Shown: in pieces, positions 10,956 to 20,900 of the stretch
Layout: the number at the start of each line of letters is the position of its first letter
Numbering within the stretch: the first letter of the stretch is position 1
Source of the DNA: Bugulina stolonifera
Taxonomy: Eukaryota > Bryozoa > Gymnolaemata > Cheilostomatida > Bugulidae
Reading direction: 5' to 3'
NCBI GenBank assembly: GCA_935421135.1
Contig: OW285187.1
Coordinates: 558,001 to 622,000 of the forward strand
Length of the DNA stretch: 64,000 bases
Made by a program: the position numbers and the translations under genes
Notes under the pieces: model-generated
The model's database searches: none
Seen by the model: the letters and a program-made list of their open reading frames with translations, nothing else
What the model was told of the DNA's origin: nothing

Positions 10956-12344
10956 CTAAATGTTAAGTCTTTCAATAGCTGCTGACAGGGCTCTAGGGTC
11001 AGTGGAGCCTACAAACCTGTTGCTGACAGGAGACTGAGTCGAATGGAGTACAAACTCTGAGGCAGAAGCCATGCGGATCTCTGATATTGAAGGCATATCA
11101 CAGAAGGCTTGCTGTACTATTGACAGTGACTTGGTATACCAGTCTGCAAACCCTTGGTTAAGTTGAGCGAGTCCAGGAGCAGAAGCTCCTTTTTTCCGTT
11201 CCACTTTGGGGTCGGGAGAGGCGGGAGGTAGACTACGGGATGAGTTGGCATATACGACATTGGAATGTTTGTGTAAGCGGACACTTTCAACAGACGGTGG
11301 AAGATACTCTTTAGAACTAGTGGGGGTCATCTCTCTCATATTATCCAGCTCATGATACATTCTAAACAGTTCATGCCTTATACCTGTACAACAGCGCTTC
11401 CATGAACTTTGAAACCAGTCGCCTATCAGTGGATCTTTTGGACACTTGACTACTAGAGTCAAAGAGAGATCACCACGTATATGAATAAGACCATAAAATC
11501 CCCCAAAATCCTGGTTTGAGGTTGAACAAACATGTGTTGCCGTTAAATGACAAACTAAGGCAGTCACATCGTATGCGTCGCCAAATTCTATCGCCTTTCC
11601 AAATTCTGTTAGATCGCCGTTGATAATTAGAGTAATTGTCTGTACGAACTTGGACTTCAAATTTTTGGTAAAAACTACTTTACCATTTAGCATTGCAAGT
11701 GAGCCAACAACATAAAAGCTAGAAGATGTTGATTCCACTAACAGTGATAAATCGACTGCTAACTTTCTTTCTGCCTCATCAAGTACAGGACTAGATGTTT
11801 GGAATGACCAAGACCCCACACAGATCGCAAGTTGAGTTCGATTGATTTTGGAAAGAAACTGTAGCAGACTATCAAAACTTCTCGCTTTCTCTACATCTGG
11901 GTTGTTCTCAAGGTGTGAACGAGTGGTATGGACACCTGACGTAGTAAACTGCTCATAAAAAGTGGTGAATAAGAAGTAAATTACCTCTAATTCAGATATG
12001 GCAGAATTTTCTGGATAGTGGCAGGGTCTTCTTAAAGAAAAAGTATACTTGCCAACATTCAAAAGATAAAAGTGGACCTTGCCTAATTTATAATTAACGG
12101 GCAACGATCTCCCGAGCTCAAATTCAAGTTTATTGGAGAACAGAATAAGTGTGGTGATCAAGTTAATCTGACTTGTAACTATTAGCTTTTCATCAGCAGT
12201 ATCTTCTTTCAACAGTGGATAAAGCAAAGCTTTCTTTGGATCATCCCCTTCGTCTAAGGAAGAAGTTCGGTCATACACAAAGAATACAGGTATCTCAGTT
12301 TTACAGGGTTCACCCAGGAAGTAACAATCTGAAAAATCCTCCAT
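10956..12344 (-). CDS. Longin-domain protein, probably HPS4-like (BLOC-3 subunit), single exon
   Basis: An uninterrupted 462-codon frame starts at an ATG preceded by AT-rich leader. The N-terminal FFVYDRTSSLDEGDDPKKAL followed by a TSQIN segment resembles the first longin domain of the CCZ1/INTU/HPS4 group, especially HPS4. KCPKDPLIGDWFQSSW near residue 300 and a C-terminal segment around FCDMPSISEIRMASASEFV recall the later HPS4 longin regions. In animals HPS4 pairs with HPS1 as a Rab32/38 exchange factor for lysosome-related organelles. At 462 aa it is much shorter than vertebrate HPS4, mainly for lack of the long linker. There are no introns, unlike its neighbours. Assignment rests on remembered motif resemblance; a CCZ1-type or other longin protein is the alternative. 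Confidence 0.6.
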   Translation of the reverse strand: MEDFSDCYFLGEPCKTEIPVFFVYDRTSSLDEGDDPKKALLYPLLKEDTADEKLIVTSQINLITTLILFSNKLEFELGRSLPVNYKLGKVHFYLLNVGKYTFSLRRPCHYPENSAISELEVIYFLFTTFYEQFTTSGVHTTRSHLENNPDVEKARSFDSLLQFLSKINRTQLAICVGSWSFQTSSPVLDEAERKLAVDLSLLVESTSSSFYVVGSLAMLNGKVVFTKNLKSKFVQTITLIINGDLTEFGKAIEFGDAYDVTALVCHLTATHVCSTSNQDFGGFYGLIHIRGDLSLTLVVKCPKDPLIGDWFQSSWKRCCTGIRHELFRMYHELDNMREMTPTSSKEYLPPSVESVRLHKHSNVVYANSSRSLPPASPDPKVERKKGASAPGLAQLNQGFADWYTKSLSIVQQAFCDMPSISEIRMASASEFVLHSTQSPVSNRFVGSTDPRALSAAIERLNI

Positions 12345-12838
12345 TATTATTTTAATAGAACAAAAATTTGGTTGATCACATCATAGAGATAACTCTATGG
12401 ATCACATGATCAACGTGTGCAGTTACAACAGTGGAAAGGTATATACTTTGAGGCTAGCATGAGAACCAAACCTTAAACCTCTTGACATGTTTAAAACTTC
12501 GTTAGCATTAGAAAAGTATCCAATCATTAATAAGACATAAAAGAAGGTGCATTGCTACGTGACCTTCATACGACCTAGATACAAAGATACCTTTGGCATA
12601 ATCGAAGTTCTTGAAATCTTCAAGAACTTTGGGAAAAGGAGGGTTGTACTTCAATATTGAAGCTTTTATGCACAATCACAATGACGATGAATCATATCAG
12701 AAGAGCACTGTTTAAGGTACTGTACTGTAATAATATAATAATCTATTAAGTATTAAATATAAAATTACAATTATTATTATATTAAATTATATTATATTAT
12801 ATGTTATAATTATTAGCTACATTAATCATTCATTCTTT
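12345..12838. promoter_or_regulatory. Upstream region of the longin-type gene with two strong inverted repeats
   Basis: A hairpin at 12371-12414 has arms GTTGATCA/TGATCAAC and an inner stem CATAGAG/CTCTATG. At 12605-12629 AAGTTCTTGAA and TTCAAGAACTT form a perfect 11-bp palindrome with a 3-base spacer, made of two TTCnnGAA pairs like heat-shock-element halves but spaced 3 rather than 2. Neither is proven regulatory. The remainder is AT-rich, and the right end forms one arm of the palindrome interrupted by the LTR element. Confidence 0.4.
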
Positions 12839-14636
12839 TGTGGTAGATTCTAGAAGTGTTTTTGCAAGCTGGTATTGTAATTGTAAGGCTAGGGAAGCTG
12901 TTGCTTTTTTACCTATATAATAGTAGTTAGCTACATGTAGCTCTAGCTGCATGTAGCTATTTTAGATACTTATATATAAGGGATTTTTATATACAGAGAA
13001 GAGAAGGAGTAGAGTAAGTAGAGAGAAAGTGGAAGAGAAGTGGCAGCGGTGGGATTTCGGTCTAAACACTCTAACTGCTCAACACTTACAACGGACAGTC
13101 ATGCTTAGATGGATAGGGTAGACTATCTTGTAAGAGTCCAGCGTGAGCATGGTGTTTATGCCATAGCCTATCAAGCTGTGTATAGCTCATCAGGATCTAC
13201 ACCTAGGAGTAGTGAGCCAGGAAGCTAAAGGATACTTTCTCTCTAACACTTACAACTCGTATTACACCGACTGACTCAGAAAGTCATGCTAAGATGGACA
13301 GGGTAGACTATCTTGTAAGAGTCCAGCATGAGCATGGTGTTTATGCCATAGCCTATCAAGCTGTGTATAGCGCATCAGGATCTACACCTAGGAGTAGTGA
13401 ACCAGGAAGCTGGAGGATACTTTCTCTCTAATGACAATTGGATAGAAATTATTGTGTTATGTATTTATTTTAGTTTTTGTAATTATTTTAATTTCATGAG
13501 TACTGTTTGTTGGTGCCTGTTATATCTCGTCGTTCAGATGGTGTATCCAGAATCTACGGTAGAATGGTATAATGCAACCTATAGGAGCCTCTAACCTTCT
13601 ATTTGTGGAATCGATGCTACTAACATTGAAGTGAGCACAGGTGTGATGTTCAGGTGGTGTATCCAGTGTCTACTGTAGAATGGTATAATGCAACCTATAG
13701 GAGCCTCTAACCTTCTATTTGTGGGACGTATACTACTAACATCGAAATGAGCACAGGTGTGATGTTCAAACATATGGAGGAGACACGAGAATCACTTGTA
13801 TCTACTAATGGTGCTAAAGACAAAACAGGACAATGGTATAAAAACGGAGATTTCTAACTAAGGAGTACTTGTCTGTTGCCTACTATATATTGATGTTCAG
13901 CTGGCATATCCAAAGTCTACTGTAGCTTAACACGGTTTAATGCAACCTATAGGAGCCTCTAAACCTCTACTTGGTTGGACTGATACTGCTTGCATTGAAG
14001 AGAGCACTGGTGTGATATTCAGATGGTGTATCCAGTGTCTACTGTAGAATGGTATAATGCAACCTATAGGAGCCTCTAACCTTCTATTTGTGGGACGTAT
14101 ACTACTAACATCGGAGTGAGCACAGGTGTGATGTCCAGAATATTGAGGAGGCAATGGAATATCTTTGTATCTGCTACCGCTGATGCTAAAGACCAGACAA
14201 GACAATAGTGTAGAAACTAAGTTTTAAAACTAATGGACATAAAATACTAAAACTTTCTTCTACTTTTTATGATCAGGTTATCCATTGTGTTTATCGATGT
14301 AGGTGTAGGTAATACCCACACCTCATCTAGGAGGGGAGAATGTGGTAGATTCTAGAAGTGTTTTTGCAAGCTGGTATTGTAATTGTAAGGCTAGGGAAGC
14401 TGTTGCTTTTTTACCTATATAATAGGAGTTAGCTACATGTAGCTCTAGCTGCATGTAGCTATTTTAGATACTTATATATAAGGGATTTTTATATACAGAG
14501 AAGAGAAGGAGTAGAGTAAGTAGAGAGAAAGTGGAAGAGAAGTTGAAGTGTTAATAAAAGTTAGATCTGCAAGTGTCTAGACGACCCAGAAAAGGTTTAT
14601 GGAATGACAGTTGAATGAACAGTACAATCCATAACA
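12839..14636 (+). mobile_element. Non-autonomous LTR retrotransposon (TRIM-like), 1.8 kb
   Basis: Direct terminal repeats begin TGTGGTAGATTC at 12839 and 14341. They match over 203 bp with one visible mismatch. The 3' LTR is complete (14341-14636, 296 bp, ending ATAACA, with a TATATAAGG box and AATAAA). The 5' LTR lacks its last 93 bp. Immediately after it, TGGCAGCGGTGGGATT matches the complement of a tRNA-Leu-like 3' end, minus the TGG that would pair with CCA, so one deletion probably removed the LTR end and three primer-site bases. A purine tract (aggaggggagaa) precedes the 3' LTR. Target duplication is CTTT (12835-12838 and 14637-14640). No enzyme genes are present, so mobilisation in trans is inferred. 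Confidence 0.85.
13041..14340 (+). other. Internal region of the TRIM-like element: tandemly duplicated short open frames
   Basis: Two copies of a roughly 185-bp segment start ATGGA(T/C)AGGGTAGACTATC, at 13109 and about 13292. They encode related peptides of about 40 and 45 residues (MDRVDYLVRVQ, then HGVYAIAYQAVYS). After them, four diverged copies of a roughly 117-bp unit (tagaatggtataatgcaacc) lie at 13535-14135. The open frames may be remnants of gag; I recognise no domain. Confidence 0.5.
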
Positions 14637-14673
14637 CTTTTCTATTCCTATAATAGTTATAGGAATAGAAAAG
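14637..14673. repeat. Perfect palindrome right of the LTR element
   Basis: CTTTTCTATTCCTATAA, a 3-base loop TAG, and its exact complement give a 17-bp perfect stem. With the DNA left of the LTR element rejoined, the arms extend to about 31 bp with one mismatch, so the element inserted into one arm of an older inverted-repeat element. Confidence 0.85.
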
Positions 14674-14877
14674 AATGAATAATTAATAAATTATATTATA
14701 ATAATAATAATGTTATTAGTAATTATAATAATAATAATTATCATTAATTGTTGTTATTTCTTTATAAATATAATAATTATAATTTGATATGTACATTGTG
14801 TTATACTCATCAGTTGTTGTACTGTGTTAATCACATAATCATATGATTATATATCAACAGTATTTACCATAGTCAGT

Positions 14878-14948
<71 letters not shown>
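14878..14948. repeat. (ATA)n microsatellite at the 5' edge of the first non-LTR element
   Basis: About 23 ATA units run directly into the truncated retrotransposon. The same AAT triplet forms the 3' tails of all four copies downstream, consistent with target-primed insertion into TAA repeats. Confidence 0.93.
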
Positions 14949-14949
<1 letters not shown>

Positions 14950-14952
<3 letters not shown>

Positions 14953-16863
14953 CTATCCGAGGAAATCTACAGATATCTTGAGGAGAAAGATCTTCTGGGA
15001 GAAGAACAAAAGGGATGCAGAAAAGGATACCGTGGAACGAAAGATCATCTGATGCTTGATAAAGTGATTATGAGGGATTGTAAACAGCGGAAAACAGGAC
15101 TTGCAATGGGGTGGATAGACTACCAAAAAGCGTACGATTTAGTACCACATTCATGGATATCTGAGACACTTGAGATGGTAGGAGTGGCAGAGAGAACCAG
15201 AAAATTTCTTTGTAGAAGTATGAAGGAGTGGACCACGAATTTGGAATGTGGCGGGCAACAGCTGGCTAAGGTGGATATCAAAAGAGGAATATTTCAAGGA
15301 GACTCATTGTCACCCTTGCTGTTTATCATTTGTCTGATTCCATTGAGTGTGATGCTACGGGAGGTAAAGCAGGGTTATTGCCTAAACAGATCAGTATCTG
15401 GGAAGGTGAACCATCTGCTTTACATGGACGATCTGAAGTTATATGGGGGTAACAAAAGCCAATTGGAGTCTTTGGTTCAGACAGTGAGAATATTCACACA
15501 AGATGTAAGGATGAGGTTTGGAATTCAGAAGTGTGCCAGCATAGTTTTGAAGAGAGGAAAGAGAGAGGTGGATGAGGGTATACTGTTACCTGATAGAGAA
15601 ATGATGAAAGACCTAGGAGGTGAAGGCTACAAATACCTAGGAGTACTAGAGGCTAGTGAAATAAAGACCAAGGAGATGAAAGACAAAATGAGAAGTGAGT
15701 ACATAAGAAGAGTAAAACTGCTATTGGAATCTAAACTGAATGGAGGAAATGTTATCAGGGCAATCAACACATGGGCAGTTGCTGTGCTCAGATACTCTGG
15801 GGGGATACTAGATTGGACGCAGGATGACTTAAAAGGCATAGACAGGAAGACACGGAAACTTATGACTATCAATAGAGCGTTGCATCCAAGAGCTAATGTG
15901 GCTAGACTGTACCTACCGAGGAATGAGGGTGGAAGAAGACTAAGACCAGCAGAAGAAACAGTGAGGACAGAGGAACATGGACTGTCGGATTACATCAGGT
16001 GTGAAGAGAAAGGATATAATAGATTTTTGAAGAAATTGATGAAGGAGAAAACGAAAAGAGAATACCAGGACAGTCAAAGAGAAACCAGCGAGAAGGAATG
16101 GAAAGAGAAGGCACTACACGGACAGTATACAAAAATAGCAGACAAGACAGACAGAAAGAAGACATATAAGTGGATGAAAAATGGATATATGAAAAAAGAG
16201 ACCGAAGGACTGATCACAGCAGCACAAGACCAGGCATTACCAACACGATGGAGAAAAGTGAATATAGAAAAGCAATCTGGAACACCTCTGTGCAGAATGT
16301 GTAATGAAAGAAATGAAACAGTTTTTCACATTCTAAGCGAGTGTTCTAAGATGGCTCAAACAGATTATAAAAAGAGACATGACAAGGTCGCACAATTAGT
16401 GCATTGGAATCTGTGCAGGAGATATGAACTTCCGCATGCTAAGAACTGGTATGAACATAATACAGAAAAAGTGACAGAAAATGACAAAGCAAAGATTTTG
16501 TGGGACTTCAACATTCAGACTGATCATGTGATACAAGCCCGTAGACCAGACATCGTCGTGAAAGACAAGGATATGGACCACACGTGGATTATTGACATCG
16601 CAGTACCTGGGGATGCTAGAGTAGAAGAGAAGGAAAGAGAAAAGATTGAGAAATATCAAGATTTGGCGAGAGAGCTACAGAGACTTTGGGAAACATCTGT
16701 AAATGTGATCCCTGTTGTCGTAGGAGCACTGGGAGCAGTGATGAAGCTAGAAGAATATCTGGGGATGATTGATATACAGCGGAAGGAAGTAGACAGGATT
16801 CAATTTTCTGCTCTACTAGGAACGGCAACTATACTGAGAAAAGTGTTGGATGTCTCAGGTTAG
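14950..16863 (+). CDS. Non-LTR retrotransposon polyprotein, 5'-truncated (RT, zinc knuckle, restriction-like endonuclease)
   Basis: 637 codons are open, starting at an ATG created where the microsatellite meets the truncated element. RT motifs in order: GWIDYQKAYDLVPHSW (about 55-70), GIFQGDSLSPLLF (about 112-124) and LLYMDDLKLYGG (about 155-166). Then comes a thumb, a knuckle CRMCNERNETVFHILSEC (Cys-Cys-His-Cys), and a C-terminal PD-(D/E)XK-like endonuclease with RRPDIVVKDKD and WIIDIAVPGDA. This order, with an endonuclease after RT, is that of site-specific elements of the R2/R4/NeSL type. The TAA-repeat target points to R4/Dong-like, as an inference. N-terminal DNA-binding fingers and the first RT motifs are missing, so this copy should not be autonomous. 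Confidence 0.85.
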
Positions 16864-16874
16864 GGGTTCTAACC
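16858..16874 (+). other. 3' hairpin of non-LTR element copy A
   Basis: GGTTAG, loop GGGTT, CTAACC. The polyprotein stop codon lies inside the 5' stem. Counterparts are at 17373-17389, 23059-23075 and 23882-23898. The third has GGTCAG/CTGACC, a paired substitution that preserves the stem. A second weaker hairpin (AGCTG...) follows in each copy before the AAT tail. Confidence 0.8.
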
Positions 16875-17442
16875 AGACACCAACTCACACCGGCTGCAGA
16901 GCTGAGGAAATCAACATGAATAATAATCATGGATAGATATGAACTTCCGCATGCTAAGAACTGGTATGAACATAATACAGAAAAAGTGACAGAGAATGAC
17001 AAAGCAAAGATTTTGTGGGACTTCAACATTCAGACTGATCATGTGATACAAGCCCGCACACCAGACATCGTCGTGAAAGACAAGGATATAGACCACTCGT
17101 GGATTGTTGACATCGCAGTGCCTGGGGATGCTAGAGTAGAAGAGAAGGAAAGAGAAAAAGTTGAGAAATATCAAGATTTGGCGAGAGAGTTACAGAGACT
17201 TTGGGAAACATCTGTAAATGTGATCCCTGTTGTCGTAGGAGCACTTGGAGCAGTGGTGAAGTTAGAAGAATATCTGGGGATGATTGATATACAGCGGAAG
17301 GAAGTAGACAGGATTCCATTTTCTGCTCTACTAGGAACGGCAACTATACTGAGGAAAGTGTTGGATGTCTCAGGTTAGGGGTTCTAACCAGACACCAATT
17401 CACACCAGCTGCAGAGCTGAGGAAATCAACATGAATAATAAT
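16870..17442 (+). mobile_element. Non-LTR element copy B, 3' fragment
   Basis: Copy A's tail (16914-16930, aataataatcatgg) runs straight into a 3' fragment nearly identical to copy A. The frame 16929-17378 encodes the terminal part of the knuckle-to-endonuclease region (from YELPHAKNWYEH). It ends with the same hairpin at 17373 and an AAT tail at about 17432. Confidence 0.88.
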
Positions 17443-17645
17443 AATCATGGATCATAATCAAATCAGACAGAAAGACAAGGAAAATAATGACAATGAATGG
17501 AGCGTTACACCCAAGAGCAAGTGTTGCAAGACTGTACTTAGCAAGGGGTGAGGGTGGTAGAGGACTCAAATATGTAGAAGAAACAATACGAGCCGAGGAA
17601 TATGGGCTGTCAGACTACATCCAGGATGAAGAAAAAGGATACAAT

Positions 17646-17964
17646 TGTTAGCAGTCACTTGTGTTAGCAGTTGATCTTATGGTGTATCCACTATGTATTC
17701 AACAACAGCACAAAAGTCAACTCATGACAAAGGACTTAGAACACAGACAGAGGCAAGTAATAAAAACATGTGCAAGTAATTAAGGCTAGTACTAAAAACA
17801 ATACAGAAGTTACAACTGACCAATCAGGTTAAACTCAGGATAAAAGCATGACTAACGTTGAGGTTAATATATAGGACAAACAGCAAGTAGTAATTACATG
17901 TAAGGCACAGAGACTGTTATATGAAAGCCATCAATTGACAATTGTGTATTACACTATCCTAACA
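17646..17964 (-). repeat. 3' LTR of the copia element
   Basis: 319 bp, TGTTAG...CTAACA, in minus orientation. It differs from the other LTR at one base. Confidence 0.95.
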
Positions 17965-17971
17965 CTCCTTC

Positions 17972-20900
17972 TTAATTCACAATTGGCACAAGGCCGAGTC
18001 TATCTCTCAGTCTTTTGAATGTTTCGGTATACACAGGCTTGGTGAGCACGTCAGCAACCATATCTGATGTGGGACAGTACTCCAGCTTGATTACGTTCTC
18101 TTGTACGGCTTGTCTGACATAGTGGTATTTAATGTCTATGTGTTTTGTCCGATTGTGACTAACAGGATTAGCAGCAATAGCCATCGCACTTTGGTTGTCT
18201 TCGTGTATGGTTGTAGGGACATCTGGGTTCTCGCCTAGTTCATCTAGCAACTTCCTCATCCAGCTCACCTCTTGTGTAGCTGCACTGAGAGCAACATACT
18301 CGGCTTCAGCAGTAGAGAGAGCAATGACAGTTTGTTTTTTGCTTTTCCAAGACACAGCAGCATTGCTCAGCATCAGAACGTAGCCCGATGTGGACTTACG
18401 TTCGTCCAGGTCTCCAGCCCAATCTGCATCGCAGAAAGCAGCCAATATCTCTCCTCTCGTTCCGTCACTGGTGTATCTCAACCCAAGGTCAAGAGTTCCA
18501 TTGAGGTATCGTAGAATTCTTTTCACAAGAGCCCAGTGCGTACTCGTAGGTTTAGAGGTGCACCTCGCAGCACAACTAACTGCGTAAGCAATGTCAGGTC
18601 GAGAGGCTATGCTTAGATACAGTAGACTTCCAACAACTGACTGATACGCCTCTTGGTCCACAACCGCCTCATCGTTTGTCGTACTTCTAAGCTTTAAGCC
18701 AGGATCCATCGGGGTTGGGGCAGGCTTGGAATTTTCCATTCCATATTTCTTCAGAATATCACGGATATAACGTCCTTGGCCAATCAAGACATCGCCTGTT
18801 ATATCGTCCTGAGCGATTTTCATTCCGAGAAAGTGATGCAGTGGTCCCATATCTTTCATGTCAAAGAAACTCTTGAGCTGTTTCTTGATAGTGTTTATCT
18901 CTGACACCTCCTCTGCTGCAATCACCAGATCATCAACGTATACTGCAAGATACACAGGTACTTTCGCTGACTTCATGTACAGACATGGATCAGCACCAGT
19001 CTGAGTAAATCCCATATTGATCAGTTTCTCATCCAGGGCAGCATTCCAGCAGCGTGGGGATTGCTTTAGGCCATACAAGCTCTTCTTCAGCTTGTACACC
19101 ATATCCTTACCCTTACCCTTCTGTATGAAACCATCTGGCTGCCTCAAGAAGACCTCTTCTTCTAAAACACCATGCAAGAAGGCGGTGGTGACATCCATTT
19201 GATGCAGTTGGAGTTTATACTTTGCAGCAAGGGCCATCAGTGCCCTGAAAGATTCGAATCTGACAACAGGGCTAAATGTTTCATCATAGTCCTCTCCAAA
19301 CTTTTGGGTGAAACCTCGTGCCACAAGTCTTGCTTTATATCTCCCAATATTACCTTCTGCATCCCTCTTGACTTTATACACCCATTTGCTTCCAACCACT
19401 TTCCTTCCTGCTGGCAGCTCAACTAGATCCCATACATCATTGCTCTCCAATGATTCTAACTCCTTCTTCATTGCATGCAACCATTTCTTCTTATCTCTAC
19501 CTTTCACAGCTTCATCGTATGTCATCGGTTCTGGTTCGTGCTTGGTATCATTAGCTACACTGACTCTTTCACCATAGAACTCAGTCTGCCTTCTCTCTCG
19601 ACTGGACCTTCTAAACTGAGCGTCTTGTTCCACAGTCTCAGACTGAGCCTCAATGATTTCTTCATCAAATGTTGCTTTGGTCTCTTTGACTTTCTTTGTG
19701 CTATCTATTTCCTCATATGTAGTGTAGCCTAGACTACCTTCGTCGAATTTTACATCTCTGCTGTAAAAGACTCTCCTTCTCATCTGGTCATAAAGTCTAT
19801 ACCCCTTGACCTGAGTCCCATAGCCAAGATGAATGCATTTCCTGGACTTGGGATCTAGCTTGGACCGCTCATCTTTCGGAATGTGTGCATAAGCTGCACA
19901 TCCAAAGCGCCTCAGGTGTCCCACTGTTGGCTTCATGCCAGTCCAAGCTTCAAAGGGGGTTATAATTCCCAATGGTTTTGTGGGGCTGCGATTATGCAAA
20001 TATGTTGCCGTGGCAAAAGTCTCCGCCCAGAATACCCTTGGCAACCCAGAATCTGACAACATGCAGCGTACCCTTTCTCCAAGGGTTCGGTTCAGACGTT
20101 CAGCTACTCCATTTTGCTCAGGAGTCTTGGGGATAGTGTACTCATGTCTGATACCTTGTGTTTTCAAGTAGTCTTCAAACTCTTTTGAGACATATTCACC
20201 TCCATTGTCAGTTCGCAAGGTCCTCAGACTTGCTCCAACACTCTTCTCAGCCACAGCTTTCCACTCTTTGAATTTTTTAAAAACCTCACTCTTCTTTCTG
20301 ATCATGTAGGTCCATGTGAATCTTGTCTTGTCATCAACAAAGGTAACCACATACTCAGATCCACTGAGTGATGGTACTCCCATGTTACCACATACATCAG
20401 AATGGACCAACTCCAGTGGTTCTCTGCTTTGTATATCTGATTTCACTTTGAAGCTACTTCTTGTCTGCTTTCCTTCAACACAAAGTTCACAGAAGCGATT
20501 ATTCAGGCTAGGTTTATAGCCAAAACCATTCACCATACCTTTCTTAGACAGTGTGTTCATCCTATCCCAGCCAAGATGACCATACCTTTGATGCCACAAT
20601 ACAGGATCACTCTTGGCTAAGAGCGCTTCCGGTTCACCCAAAGAGCACCGAATCCGGAACAGGCTCCCTACTCTGTCTGCATATGCCACAACGTCACCAT
20701 TACTACCTCTTATCTCACCTCCAGTCTGGTCAAAGACCGTAGTCTTCCCATACTCCGAAGCTTTTGCAACACTGAGTAAGTTGTATGAGAGTCCAGGCAC
20801 CAACAAAACATTATGCAGACGCAGCCTCCTGTGTTTTCCTGACTTCATGTTGACCTTGATTGTCACATCTCCTTGCCCCAATGCCTTCAGTTGCCTACCG

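Noticed and set aside
13591..14205. Minus-strand frames in the LTR element (APIGCIIPFYSR repeats)
   Set aside because: They arise from a duplicated 117-bp non-coding unit of a plus-oriented element and resemble no protein.
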